Shown here: piece after piece, positions 7,753 through 16,973 of the stretch | Layout: each line of letters starts with the position of its first letter | How positions within the stretch are numbered: the stretch's first letter is position 1 | DNA from: Paenibacillus hexagrammi | GTDB lineage: Bacteria; Bacillota; Bacilli; Paenibacillales; NBRC-103111 | Assembly: GCF_021513275.1 (NCBI RefSeq) | Contig: NZ_CP090978.1 | Span: forward strand, 372,001-436,000 | Direction of reading: 5' to 3' | DNA length: 64,000 bases | Notes under the pieces: model-generated | The model's database searches: none | Told to the model about the DNA's origin: nothing | The model's input: only the letters and a program-made list of their open reading frames with translations | Position numbers and translations under genes: made by a program

Positions 7753-9213
7753 TTGAAACAACTCCGCGTCATTCATCCAGTGTCGGTACTGCTTAGAAAT
7801 AAAATCAAACGCAGATTTACTTTTCTTGTACTAGCAATTGTGCTGATTTTATCTGTTGGGTTAGGGCTTCTGCTGTACCAGCCATTGATGGTTGCTTCGG
7901 GGTTTGCCAGCAAGGAAATTTGTTCCGGAACCTTTGTTTCAGGCCTTGATCCTAATCAGGTATATGCCGACATGGTCCAGCCTGAAGGAGCGATTGGAAT
8001 CATTAGCCGTTTGATTCACGTTAGCGTTGACCGTGAAGAACACGAAGTGACAACGACCATTGCGGGCCTTTATAAAACTCGTGCGATATACGGTGAAGGG
8101 ACAGGTTGCGTGTTGGTGTATGAGCCTGAGGATATCAGTCTGGTCACGGCTGCTAACACTGCTTCCCCAGTTGGTCTGTCGAATCAACAAGCACCCGAAA
8201 TAGCGGGACCAGCTGTAGTGGAGCCTAAGAACGAACAGCTGCGCGCCGCGCTGGACCATGCTTTTGCCGAGCGCGATCAACCACCTTATATACGAACCCA
8301 GGCAATCGTCGTGGTCAAAAATGGGGAAATCGTTGCCGAGCGTTATGCTTCCGGCATAGGGATGGATACTCAACTGCTGGGGTTTTCAGCGACAAAGTCG
8401 GTCACTAACGCCCTGATTGGCATTCTAGTCAGGCAGGGGAAATTGAATGTCGACCAATTTGCCCCAATTGCAGCTTGGCAGAATGAAAAGGACCCTCGCC
8501 ATAAGATTACAATTGATGAATTGTTACGGCAAACAAGCGGCCTTGCTCTTAAGCAGACCAGTTCAGGATTCGACCCCGCATCTAGAATGGTCTTTCTCGA
8601 AAGGGACATGGCGGGGTTCGCGGAGAATGCCAAACTAGTTACTACGCCTGGAAGTAAGTGGGCGTACACTGACGGCAACTATATACTTCTCTCGCGTATT
8701 ATTCGCGACACCGTCGGTGGTCGAGCTTCAGATGTAAGGCAGTTTGCGCAGCATGAACTATTCAGTCCGCTCGGCATGAACAACGTGACGCTGGAGTTTG
8801 ATGCGACGGGGACACCAAACGGTGCAGCGTCAATGTTAGCCTCCGCGCGTGACTGGGCCCGCTTTGGACTCTTATACTTACATGACGGCATGGCGGGAAA
8901 GGAGAGGGTCCTCCCCGAAGGATGGGTTGCATACTCGTCTTCACAGACGCTTAACACCGGCTATGGAGCAGGTTTTTGGGTCAATCTGCCCGCAAGCGGC
9001 AATGCGCCGTACGGTCTTCCATGGGGGATGCCCCATGTGCCGCGGGATGCCTTTTTCGCTATGGGAAATATGGGGCAGCATATTGTCATCGTCCCATCCC
9101 AGCACTTGGTCGTAGTTCGCTTAGGTGTGGCACATCACCCGGACGGTCTTGTCGCTGGAGCCGATCGGCTGGTTGCCGAGGTGATTGCGGCGCTTGAGCA
9201 TGAGCACAATTAA
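7753..9213 (+). CDS. Membrane-anchored serine hydrolase (beta-lactamase/PBP family)
   Basis: About 486 residues from TTG 7753. An in-frame TTG at 7669 exists, but it would translate through the operators. One N-terminal membrane segment (about residues 22-42) is followed by an extracellular part. The class C beta-lactamase-like domain shows the SxxK nucleophile motif SATK (Ser about 212), a Tyr motif YTDGNY (about 305) and a C-terminal GQHI segment in the KTG/HxG position. Members are D-aminopeptidases, esterases or carboxypeptidases; the substrate is unknown. Expression is probably controlled by the divergent TetR repressor. Confidence 0.83.
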   Translation: MKQLRVIHPVSVLLRNKIKRRFTFLVLAIVLILSVGLGLLLYQPLMVASGFASKEICSGTFVSGLDPNQVYADMVQPEGAIGIISRLIHVSVDREEHEVTTTIAGLYKTRAIYGEGTGCVLVYEPEDISLVTAANTASPVGLSNQQAPEIAGPAVVEPKNEQLRAALDHAFAERDQPPYIRTQAIVVVKNGEIVAERYASGIGMDTQLLGFSATKSVTNALIGILVRQGKLNVDQFAPIAAWQNEKDPRHKITIDELLRQTSGLALKQTSSGFDPASRMVFLERDMAGFAENAKLVTTPGSKWAYTDGNYILLSRIIRDTVGGRASDVRQFAQHELFSPLGMNNVTLEFDATGTPNGAASMLASARDWARFGLLYLHDGMAGKERVLPEGWVAYSSSQTLNTGYGAGFWVNLPASGNAPYGLPWGMPHVPRDAFFAMGNMGQHIVIVPSQHLVVVRLGVAHHPDGLVAGADRLVAEVIAALEHEHN

Positions 9214-9325
9214 CACATGAATTGTCTCTACATTTCACATTTCACTGGATAGATTGTAGTTGGTGGATTTAACTGCATGGAATATTCGAACTTTATGTTA
9301 TCGGAAGCCCACCTCAACAAAAACA

Positions 9326-9360
9326 GCGGCGGTATGACTTTTTAAAGTCCTTACCGCCGC
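9326..9360 (-). terminator. Terminator of the SDR-MerR operon
   Basis: Stem GCGGCGGTA/TACCGCCGC (9326-9334, 9352-9360), extended inside by GACTTT/AAAGTC. On the minus strand it is followed by a T-rich tract (complement of CAACAAAAAC), so it suits the minus-strand SDR gene. Confidence 0.75.
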
Positions 9361-9439
9361 CAGATTATCGATAAAGCGGGCCATTACGAGCCTTCGTGGC
9401 TTTTCTCCAAACACTGTTGACATGATTGCATGCCATACT

Positions 9440-10201
9440 CTACTCAATCATATGCTTCGTTGCCTGATACATGTTTGCCGCGTATCCGTCGATTTCATCT
9501 CTTGACATGCGTAAACGACCCACGGAAGTGCCATAACCGATTTCTTGTTTTCCCTCTTCTAATCCCTTGAATATCCCATCAGCAAATGCATCGAGCGGTT
9601 CACCTTGTGTGTGCAGCCCTGCGCCGCCTAAGTCGGTATTCACAGCAGGAGGAGCAACTTCGATGACTTCAACGGATGTATCGGATAGCTGGAGCCGAAG
9701 ACTCATGGTAAACGAATGAAGCGCCGCTTTTGTCGCTGAATAAATCGGTGCGATCGCAAACGGTGTAAAGGCTAGTCCGGAAGTTACGTTGATGATGGTC
9801 GCCTCTTCTTTGGCTGCAAAGAAGGGAGCAAACATCATGGCTAGATGGAAAGGAGCTTCGATGTTGGTCGTAAGCTCTTTATTGAAATAACTCCAATCTT
9901 TTTTCACATCTGCTTTTAACACATTGAAACGCTGCTGAATTCCTGCATTGTTCACCAGCACATTAACTTCCGGATAGTTCGTTGTTACCCAGTCAAACAA
10001 GGCAATGCGTTCGGATTCCATATCCAAGTTACTTACACGGGTAATAAGGCTGGGGAACTTCTCCTTTGCTTGTTGCAGCACTTCCGCGCGGCGTCCGCAA
10101 ATAATGACGGTATTTCCTGCTTGTAAGAAGCGCTCCGCAAAAGCTAACCCGATGCCTGCACTTCCGCCTGTAATAAGAATGGTATTACCTGAAAGCTTCA
10201 T
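9440..10201 (-). CDS. Short-chain dehydrogenase/reductase, DltE-like
   Basis: 253 residues with the full classical SDR signature: cofactor motif TGGSAGIG near the N-terminus, NNAG at about residue 88, and the catalytic Ser and YxxxK (TSG and YSATK). The C-terminal part resembles DltE-like oxidoreductases of Bacilli. Its start codon overlaps the upstream MerR gene's stop (ATGA), so the two are translationally coupled and the MerR protein likely controls it. Substrate unknown. A decayed copy of this gene lies at 6738-6885. Confidence 0.88.
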   Translation of the reverse strand: MKLSGNTILITGGSAGIGLAFAERFLQAGNTVIICGRRAEVLQQAKEKFPSLITRVSNLDMESERIALFDWVTTNYPEVNVLVNNAGIQQRFNVLKADVKKDWSYFNKELTTNIEAPFHLAMMFAPFFAAKEEATIINVTSGLAFTPFAIAPIYSATKAALHSFTMSLRLQLSDTSVEVIEVAPPAVNTDLGGAGLHTQGEPLDAFADGIFKGLEEGKQEIGYGTSVGRLRMSRDEIDGYAANMYQATKHMIE

Positions 10202-10581
10202 GATGGTTCCTCTTTTCTCTCCTGAATATGTTTGGTGTATCGGGCAATCTTGTAGTCAATTCCTTCTAGGGATGCTGTCATCAGAGCAATTTCATCTAAA
10301 ACGGCTTGCTTGTGAGTTTCCATCATGGTAAGCCGGAGCTCGATGGTGCTGTCTCCTTCAACGACCCAATCGATATATTGTTTGATATCGTTTATGGGCA
10401 TATTCGTGTTTTTTAAACAGATCACCGTTCCGAGGAGCGCCATTTGATTTTCTGAAAATAACCGCCTGCCAGCTTCGTTGCGCTCGATCAGCGGCAGTAA
10501 TCCCTTTTTCTCATAGTACCGTATGGTAGATTCCGGGATATTGAATCTGGCTGATGCTTCGCTAATGGAACAATAGTTCAT
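10198..10581 (-). CDS. MerR-family transcriptional regulator
   Basis: 127 residues. The N-terminal winged helix reads ISEASARFNIPESTIRYYE followed by KKGLLP, the MerR hallmark, with a C-terminal dimerisation coiled coil. The short C-terminus has no metal-binding cysteine cluster, so an organic or redox signal is more likely than a metal. It heads an operon with the SDR gene (4-nt overlap). Its promoter has the elongated 19-bp spacer and dyad typical of MerR-activated promoters, suggesting autoregulation. Confidence 0.88.
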   Translation of the reverse strand: MNYCSISEASARFNIPESTIRYYEKKGLLPLIERNEAGRRLFSENQMALLGTVICLKNTNMPINDIKQYIDWVVEGDSTIELRLTMMETHKQAVLDEIALMTASLEGIDYKIARYTKHIQERKEEPS

Positions 10582-10622
10582 CGGGAGGCCTCCGCATCGT
10601 TTCTATTCTTGTCGACAGGAAT

Positions 10623-10653
10623 ATGATACGACTTAAACCATGGTTGAAGTCAA
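10623..10653 (-). promoter_or_regulatory. MerR-type promoter with 19-bp spacer and dyad
   Basis: On the minus strand -35 TTGACT (10648-10653) and -10 TATCAT (10623-10628) are 19 bp apart. The spacer and edges form a near-perfect dyad, GACTTcAACC-AT-GGTTtAAGTC (10630-10651). MerR proteins act by untwisting such long spacers. Confidence 0.78.
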
Positions 10654-10802
10654 CAGCTTATCTGCACGATTGCAGGATTTTTTAGGGGAGATTACTTAAA
10701 ATAAAAATCATTTGCCCTTACAAGCAACTTCTGCTAAGATGATCTAAACTTATTAAAACACTTTAAAAAGTATCGACATTTCGATGAAAGGCTTTGGTCT
10801 GT

Positions 10803-11828
10803 ATGACGAATGGGTTTAAGATGCCGAATGAAATGAGTGAGCCGTTAATTTCCCGCATTCGTGCGGGTCTCATTATGATGGGAAGCGCCACGAAAGCGGA
10901 GCTCAGCCAGCGACTCGGCATTAGCTTTCCGACGATCAGCAAATTTATCGCTCAGATGGAGAAGGACGGTGAAATCACCTACACAGGTGATGACGATTCC
11001 AGCGGAGGCAGGAGGGCAAAACGGTACACCTACGACCCGGAATACATGTTGGGACTGGCCATTTTCATGGAGAAGGGCGATACGACTTATTCGATATTTA
11101 CTTGTATGGGGGAAGTCAAAGAGCACGGAACAAAGCAAAGTGTACTGCAGCAAGATGTACAGCTGCTCTCGGACCTTATTGAGACGCTGATCGAGAAGTA
11201 CCCCAGGCTTCGCTCTATTGCTATCGGAGTGCCCGGTGCCGTTAACAATGGGAGGATCATCCATATCCCTTCCTATCAGAGTTTTCACGACTATGATTTG
11301 AAAGGGGAGCTCGAATCTCGATTTCAAATTCCGGTGGTCATTGAAAATGATATGAATGCATCGGTTTTTGGATATGCGTCGAACTTCGAGATCGAGAATG
11401 AATCGCTCGTTTATCTGTATTTCGGTCAGAATGGGGCAGGCGCCGGCATTATGATCAATGGTGATGTCGTCAGAGGCAGTACATTCTTTTCGGGTGAGAT
11501 TTCTTTTGTACCCCAGTATGATGAACTATCTTTTATGCAAGCACTGCGGCTGGAAGAGGGGGATATCTGGAATGTATTGGCTGGAGACAAACAGACGGAC
11601 GCTGTTGCCCGTTTGATCGCCACATTCGCAGCTATTCTTAATCCGAGGGCAGTTGTGTTTTGTGATGACGAGGTAGATGAAGCGCTTTTGGCTCGAATCG
11701 CAGCTCGCAGCTCGACTTACATTCCGAAGGAACATTTGCCGATGCTCATGTTGAGTAATTGGAGGCAGGACTATTTGGCGGGCTTGCAGCATTTAGCGCT
11801 CAATTTGATGATTACGGATGGCTGCTAG
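10803..11828 (+). CDS. ROK-family transcriptional regulator (non-kinase type)
   Basis: About 341 residues from ATG 10803 (GAAAGG lies 11 nt upstream; an in-frame TTG at 10794 is less likely). The N-terminal winged helix (KAELSQRLGISFPTISKFI) is joined to a ROK sugar-binding domain (IAIGVPGAV, ENDMNASVFGYA, GAGAGIMING). The usual zinc motif CxCGxxGCxE is absent, so this is probably a repressor without kinase activity that senses a sugar or its derivative. The next gene downstream is a sugar acetyltransferase 51 bp away, a plausible target. Confidence 0.83.
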   Translation: MTNGFKMPNEMSEPLISRIRAGLIMMGSATKAELSQRLGISFPTISKFIAQMEKDGEITYTGDDDSSGGRRAKRYTYDPEYMLGLAIFMEKGDTTYSIFTCMGEVKEHGTKQSVLQQDVQLLSDLIETLIEKYPRLRSIAIGVPGAVNNGRIIHIPSYQSFHDYDLKGELESRFQIPVVIENDMNASVFGYASNFEIENESLVYLYFGQNGAGAGIMINGDVVRGSTFFSGEISFVPQYDELSFMQALRLEEGDIWNVLAGDKQTDAVARLIATFAAILNPRAVVFCDDEVDEALLARIAARSSTYIPKEHLPMLMLSNWRQDYLAGLQHLALNLMITDGC

Positions 11829-11879
11829 CATGGATCGTGAAGCAAGCTGTATCTATCACCTCTCGAAAGGAAGTTTTCT

Positions 11880-12452
11880 ATGCCAACACAAACAGAAAAA
11901 GAAAAGATGTTAAACGGTGAGCTGTATCAAGCAGGTGATGCGGAGCTAGTGAAGGATCGGTTGAACGCGCGCCGGCTAACACGGTTATTCAATCAGTCGT
12001 TGGAAACGGACGATGAAGGAAGGAAAGAAATTTTGCGGGAGCTATTCGGTTCAACTGGAACCCAGTATTACGTAGAGCCAACGTTTCGCTGCGATTATGG
12101 TTACAACATCCATGTTGGCGAGAACTTTTATGCGAACTTTGATTGTGTGTTTCTGGATGTGTGTGAGATTCGGATAGGAGACAATTGTTTCTTAGCCCCA
12201 GGCGTTCATATTTATACGGCTACGCATCCCTTAGAAGCTAAGGAACGAATATCCGGAGCTGAATTTGGTAAGCCGGTTACCATTGGGAATAACGTCTGGA
12301 TTGGAGGCAGGGCAGTCATTAACCCTGGTGTGAAAATTGGAAATAACGCGGTGATCGCCTCTGGCGCTGTTGTTACGAAAGACGTCCCTGATCACGCACT
12401 CGTAGGCGGTTGCCCGGCTAAGGTTATCAAGTTTATCAATAATGATTTGTAA
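11880..12452 (+). CDS. maa: Maltose/galactoside O-acetyltransferase-like enzyme
   Basis: 190 residues, the usual length of the Maa/LacA/NodL group. The N-terminal mac domain ([18 protein letters not shown]) is followed by left-handed beta-helix hexapeptide repeats ([19 protein letters not shown], with the catalytic His in TATHP; then [20 protein letters not shown]). It transfers acetyl from acetyl-CoA to a sugar, typically for detoxification. RBS GAAAGGAAG precedes ATG 11880. It follows the ROK regulator and ends before a terminator. The exact sugar is not determined. Confidence 0.87.
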   Translation: MPTQTEKEKMLNGELYQAGDAELVKDRLNARRLTRLFNQSLETDDEGRKEILRELFGSTGTQYYVEPTFRCDYGYNIHVGENFYANFDCVFLDVCEIRIGDNCFLAPGVHIYTATHPLEAKERISGAEFGKPVTIGNNVWIGGRAVINPGVKIGNNAVIASGAVVTKDVPDHALVGGCPAKVIKFINNDL

Positions 12453-12476
12453 GGATCACAATCATGTCATCGGTAC

Positions 12477-12524
12477 AGCGGTAGTCCAGGATGTAGGTCT
12501 CGTCCGATGGACTGCCGCTTTTTC
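12477..12524 (+). terminator. Terminator after maa
   Basis: A 12-bp stem (AGCGGTAGTCCA, 12477-12488, with TGGACTGCCGCT, 12508-12519, one G-U pair) is followed by TTTTTC. Confidence 0.8.
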
Positions 12525-12712
12525 TGTGCCTATCTCCAGTTTCTAAAATGCTAGAATCGCCTTCCTGGATTTGCGGCTTCGCCTCCTTCCAATCCTTTTG
12601 TCATTCTGCACAAAAATTCCTCATATTTACAAAAAAATATCACTAAGTCTAGTACTGGCGTGATAGAATGGGGTCGATAGGCGCTAACTTTATTGACCAA
12701 AGGAGGAATATG

Positions 12713-15682
12713 ATGGGTAAGATGGCAGGGTGGAAGGCGAAATGGGCAAAATCCGTATTGGCACTAACTGTGGCACTTCCTGTGCAAATGGCGGCGACAA
12801 GCGGCTTGCAGCAGGTATTTGCTGAGGGGCCAAGTGATCCGGCTCCATTCATCGAGGCTAAGGTTGTGAATGAGAATGCAGGTAAAAAGGTGCTGTTTGA
12901 CAATACGCACGGTCAGACGGCAGGTGCCGCGGATTGGGTGATTGACGGCGGCTTTTCCGATTTTGCCAATGCTTTGGCTGGCGATGGTTTTTATGTGAAG
13001 GAGCTTCGCAAGACGGCTCCGATTACGCTCGCAGATTTAAGCCCTTATAACGTATTTGTTATCGGTGAGGCCAATATACCGTACAAGCCAAGCGAACAAG
13101 CTGCCATGAAGCAGTATGTGGAGAGCGGCGGCAGTATCTTTTTTATTGCGGACCATTATAATGCTGACCGGAACAAAAACCGTTGGGATGCCTCGGAGGT
13201 GTTCAATGGATATCGCCGCGGCGCATGGGACAACCCTTCGAAGGGCATGAGTGCGGAGGAAGCCGGATCTTCGGCTATGCAGGAAGTAGCAAGCTCGGAC
13301 TGGCTGGCCGACAACTTCGGTGTTCGCTTCCGATATAACGCGCTGGGTGATATTAATGCGACGAACATCGTTTCCCCTGAGCAGTCGATGGGCATCACAG
13401 ATTCGGTAAATAGTGTTGCCATGCATGCGGGCGCAACGATTGCAATTATGGACCCGACGAAAGCCAAAGGTATTGTTTATCTGCCGCAAACCAATGAGGC
13501 TTGGGCTAATGCCGTGGATCAAGGTGTATACAATGGCGGCGGAGTTGCGGAAGGACCTTTTGCAGCTATCGCTAAGGCTGGAGCAGGTAAGGCGGCATTC
13601 ATCGGCGATTCGTCTCCGGTAGAGGACGCGAGTCCCAAGTATTTGAGAGAAGAGAACGGCCAAAAGAAGACAACCTACGATGGCTTCAAGGAACAAAATG
13701 ACGACAAGCTGCTCGTCAATATGGTGAATTGGCTGGCGAAGCAGGAAAGTTATACGAGCCTTGCTCAAGTAGAGGGCTTGCAGCTGGATCAGCCAACGGC
13801 TCTGCTGCCTTTTGAAGCGCCTGAGGCTTCTACGGAGCCTCAAGCGGAGCCGTGGTCCGCTCCCGATGCGGGCTACAAATGGTGGGACCGCAGCACGTTC
13901 AAGGCAGGCTCCTACGGCGGCCCGGCAGCGACAGCGAGTGCGGCTTACGGCTTCGTCCATCAGGCGCAGCTGCCGAATGCGCAGGACTTCCAAGTCCGTG
14001 TTACGGTGGACAATCTGCCTCCAGGCACGACGGCATCCGGCTATAGCATGGGGATTTATTTGTCCGGGGGTACTCAGGTTGCCGAGGTGCAGAATGATGA
14101 CGGGTCCTGGCCGACGTCTTACGGCTACAGCAGTAATTTCAGCGTAACCTCGGACCTTAACGGTCATGCTTACAAAGATTTGACGGTTCGCATCAAGCCG
14201 GGTACGAACGGAGCGGCGAACCTGCGGTTGAGGCAAAGCGGCAGCAACCTCAAAACAGAAGCGATAACGATCGCCAATGTTCCTGCGGAGCCGCTGCCGG
14301 ACGAAGAATCGCCGATTCCTGCGGCCATTACGGTAGCGGAAGCGCGCAGTAAGGCGGAAGGCACGCTGGTTACGCTCGAGGGAGTTGTGACGACGGAGCC
14401 CGGCGCTTTTGGCGGGCAAGCCTTTTATCTGCAGGATGCTACGGGCGGCATTTATGTATTCCAAAGCCAGAGTGGCTTCCATCAAGGGGATGTTGTGAAG
14501 GTTACGGCATCTACCGCGTTATATAATACCGAGTTGGAGCTTTCTAATCCGGTAGAAATTGCGAAGACAGGTACGTCGAATCTGCCTGCTGCAGTTCCGG
14601 TTACAGCCGTGAATGATGCGAATCAAGGGCAATTGGTTCAGCTTAGCGGTGTCACCATTCAAAATATCATCACGGCATCGCCGACCGGTTCTTTCGAGTT
14701 TGATGCAGTGAAAGATGCGATCAGCAATCATGTTCGCGTGGATGGAAGAACGGGGCTCATTTTGAGTGGATTTCCTTATCAGGAAGGCCAGGTCGTTGAC
14801 CTTACAGGTGTTGCAGCTATCTTCAAGGGTGTCTATCAATTGAAGCCTAGGGGACTGGCGGATTTCCATGTACAAGCGGATACGTCGGCACCGGTTACAA
14901 AAGCGGAATTATCTAAGGCTGCGAATGAGCAGGGATGGATCGCTGAGCCTGTTACTTTGACTTTAACGGCAAGCGATGAAGGAAGTGGAGTGGCTACTAC
15001 ATTCTACAGCTTGAACGGCGGTACAGAATGGATTCCATATACAGGCCCCGTCACTGTGCAGACGGAAGGCTCCTATGAAATCTCCTATTATTCGATGGAT
15101 GCTGCTGGAAATCAAGAGGCGGAGCAATCGCTGCCTATTCAACTGGATACAACATCACCAATTGCTAACCTAACTCAATCGGGAAAAGCTGTTCACGATG
15201 TGCCATTTTTCGGAACGGTGCGCTTTGATCTGGAAGCGTCAGATTCATTATCGGGGATTGCTTGGCAGGAGCTGCAGCTTGACGGTAAAGTCTTTGCATC
15301 CGGCGAAACCTTTCGGGCCAAGCAGTTGGGGCTCGGCACCCATACCGTACAGTTTGCTGTGCGGGATGCGGCCGGTAATCAGGTGTCGGAGAGCTACACC
15401 TTCAAGGTGAAGTCAATCTTCGACATCATCCGGGAGATTCTAAACAAATGGAGAGAGCAAGACAAATTCAAGAATGACGGAATTCGTACCTCCATCGAAA
15501 GCAAGCTCACCCAAGCCGAGGATATGTACAACAAAGGCAAGCTGGCTCAAACGATCCAAAAGCTTGTAGAGCTTCAGAAGGCGGTCAGCAAGGAAGTGTC
15601 CAAAGGAGATCTGCAGCCCGATGCAGCTAAAGAACTGCTCGATACCATTATGGATGCGATCCAGAGCGGCATGAACGAATAG
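12713..15682 (+). CDS. Secreted multidomain protein with GATase-like, OB-fold, OmpL47 and FIMAH domains
   Basis: About 989 residues from ATG 12713 (AGGAGG at 12701-12706). The signal peptide has the core SVLALTVALPVQ and a cleavage region near QQVFAEG. Next comes an alpha/beta domain resembling class I glutamine amidotransferase-like proteins (KKVLFDNTHGQTAG; YNVFVIGEANIPY; GGSIFFIADHYNAD), a beta-rich region, an OB-fold-like domain (VTLEGVVTTEPGAFGGQAF, IYVFQSQSGFHQGDVV), an OmpL47-like Ig domain (EGSGVATTFYSLNGG), a second Ig-like domain, and a C-terminal helical FIMAH-type domain. Likely extracellular or wall-associated; catalytic activity cannot be asserted. It is a single-gene transcript with its own terminator. 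Confidence 0.8.
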   Translation: MGKMAGWKAKWAKSVLALTVALPVQMAATSGLQQVFAEGPSDPAPFIEAKVVNENAGKKVLFDNTHGQTAGAADWVIDGGFSDFANALAGDGFYVKELRKTAPITLADLSPYNVFVIGEANIPYKPSEQAAMKQYVESGGSIFFIADHYNADRNKNRWDASEVFNGYRRGAWDNPSKGMSAEEAGSSAMQEVASSDWLADNFGVRFRYNALGDINATNIVSPEQSMGITDSVNSVAMHAGATIAIMDPTKAKGIVYLPQTNEAWANAVDQGVYNGGGVAEGPFAAIAKAGAGKAAFIGDSSPVEDASPKYLREENGQKKTTYDGFKEQNDDKLLVNMVNWLAKQESYTSLAQVEGLQLDQPTALLPFEAPEASTEPQAEPWSAPDAGYKWWDRSTFKAGSYGGPAATASAAYGFVHQAQLPNAQDFQVRVTVDNLPPGTTASGYSMGIYLSGGTQVAEVQNDDGSWPTSYGYSSNFSVTSDLNGHAYKDLTVRIKPGTNGAANLRLRQSGSNLKTEAITIANVPAEPLPDEESPIPAAITVAEARSKAEGTLVTLEGVVTTEPGAFGGQAFYLQDATGGIYVFQSQSGFHQGDVVKVTASTALYNTELELSNPVEIAKTGTSNLPAAVPVTAVNDANQGQLVQLSGVTIQNIITASPTGSFEFDAVKDAISNHVRVDGRTGLILSGFPYQEGQVVDLTGVAAIFKGVYQLKPRGLADFHVQADTSAPVTKAELSKAANEQGWIAEPVTLTLTASDEGSGVATTFYSLNGGTEWIPYTGPVTVQTEGSYEISYYSMDAAGNQEAEQSLPIQLDTTSPIANLTQSGKAVHDVPFFGTVRFDLEASDSLSGIAWQELQLDGKVFASGETFRAKQLGLGTHTVQFAVRDAAGNQVSESYTFKVKSIFDIIREILNKWREQDKFKNDGIRTSIESKLTQAEDMYNKGKLAQTIQKLVELQKAVSKEVSKGDLQPDAAKELLDTIMDAIQSGMNE

Positions 15683-15691
15683 GATAAAAAC

Positions 15692-15736
15692 AGCGACCAC
15701 TTCCCTCTATTTCGAGGGAGAGTGGTCGCTTTTTTG
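15692..15736 (+). terminator. Terminator after the FIMAH protein gene
   Basis: Long stem AGCGACCACT...CCCTC / GAGGG..AGTGGTCGCT (15692-15730) followed by a T6 tract. Confidence 0.88.
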
Positions 15737-15753
15737 TTGTCACTATGAGCATT

Positions 15754-15811
15754 ACAGCTTCATATTCGTACGGAACCAGTCTTCTCAGACTTCCTGCGTG
15801 TTATCCAGCTT
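15754..15811 (-). pseudogene. 3'-end relic of a second CarH-like gene
   Basis: This stretch aligns with 25038-25095, the 3' end of the CarH-like gene: AGCTTCAT-TTCG, GGAACCA, CTTC-CAGAC, TGCGTGTT-TCCAGC. By eye about 43 of 55 positions match. Read on the minus strand it recalls the C-terminus LDNTQEVWEAWFQANMKL, with an internal stop. No other part of the gene is present here. It is probably a leftover of a deleted paralogue. Confidence 0.65.
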
Positions 15812-15912
15812 TAAATTTTCGGATAATTCCACCTTTTTAGTCGATTCCGTACCGCTCGGAGTTGTGCAAGGGTTAGCTTACAATACAGGTATGAAGACGC
15901 GGGGTGATTACG

Positions 15913-16899
15913 TTGACAAAAGTATTGATAGTAGGCGCAGGCACAATGGGAAGCGTTCACACGGAAGCATATCGCAACATTCCCGAGGTGTCTTGGATCG
16001 GCATTGCTGATTCAGACTTGGAACGTGCAAGGGAGCTTGCCGCTCTGTGCGAAGGAGAAGCTTTCTCGTCCATGGAGGAGGCAGCTGAGAGGCATGCGGA
16101 TTTGGACGTCATTGACATCTGTTTACCCACACACCTCCATAAAGAAATTACGATCCGGGCGGCTGGGCATGCCCGAGCAGTCATCTGTGAGAAGCCGCTG
16201 GCGGGCAATCCAGAAGACGCGCGGGAGATGATCCATATTTGTCGGGATCGGGGCGTAAGACTGTTCGTAGCCCACGTCGTGCGATTCTTCCCAGCGTACC
16301 GCATGGCCAAGCAGCGACTCCAACAGGGAGCCTTCGGTGAGGTCGGAATGGCGCGGTGCTCACGGGTCGGACCCTTCCCGGCTGGGTGGAACGATTGGTA
16401 CAAGGACCGTAATCGAAGTGGTGGGCTTGCCCTGGACTTGATGATCCACGACCTGGACTTCCTGCGGTGGTGCTTCGGAGAGCCGGAGCGGGTTTTTGCC
16501 CAAATGACGCCTCCTGAGGCGGACAGGGATTACGGCTTGGCGACGGTTCGTTTCCGTAACGGAACGATCGCACACGTAGAGAGCTCATGGGCGCATGACG
16601 AATTTGTGACTTCCTACGAATTCGCGGGTAAAGCCGGTGTGCTCGAGCACGATAGCGCTCGGGAGGTTCCGCTCGTGGTGAGGACCTGTTCCGCCGAACA
16701 CGAACGGCCTGGCGTGGCGGTGCCGCAGAGCCCGCTTGCCGTCGGAGCGTATGAAGCGGAGCTTCGCCACTTCCTCCATTGCCTTGCTACCGGCGAAGAG
16801 CCGCTAGTGACGGCCGAGGACGGCCTCAAGGCAGTGGAGATGGCCTGTGCAGTCAACCGATCCGCCGCAACCGGCCAACCCATTTATCTATCTGAATGA
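15913..16899 (+). CDS. Gfo/Idh/MocA-family dehydrogenase (first of pair)
   Basis: About 328 residues. The Rossmann motif VLIVGAGTMGSVH is at the N-terminus, the family EKPLA motif (ICEKPLAGN) at about residue 95, and a C-terminal alpha/beta substrate domain carries the HDLDFLRW segment. Start TTG 15913 has GGGGTGA 5 nt upstream; the frame also opens at GTG 15904. The family oxidises or reduces sugars and inositols with NAD(P). It is the first gene of an operon leading into a second Gfo/Idh/MocA enzyme and a sugar ABC transporter, so it probably acts on the imported carbohydrate. Substrate not determined. Confidence 0.85.
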   Translation: MTKVLIVGAGTMGSVHTEAYRNIPEVSWIGIADSDLERARELAALCEGEAFSSMEEAAERHADLDVIDICLPTHLHKEITIRAAGHARAVICEKPLAGNPEDAREMIHICRDRGVRLFVAHVVRFFPAYRMAKQRLQQGAFGEVGMARCSRVGPFPAGWNDWYKDRNRSGGLALDLMIHDLDFLRWCFGEPERVFAQMTPPEADRDYGLATVRFRNGTIAHVESSWAHDEFVTSYEFAGKAGVLEHDSAREVPLVVRTCSAEHERPGVAVPQSPLAVGAYEAELRHFLHCLATGEEPLVTAEDGLKAVEMACAVNRSAATGQPIYLSE

Positions 16900-16973
16900 C
16901 TCTATTTTATGACTCTATGCTGCTATGATTCACATGTGAATTCGTGGCAGCTGGCAAAAGGAGGCTACCTCAT

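Noticed and set aside
13037-14485. 482-codon open frame on the minus strand
   Set aside because: It lies wholly inside the well-supported FIMAH-protein gene, has no ribosome-binding site or recognisable domain, and reflects codon bias.
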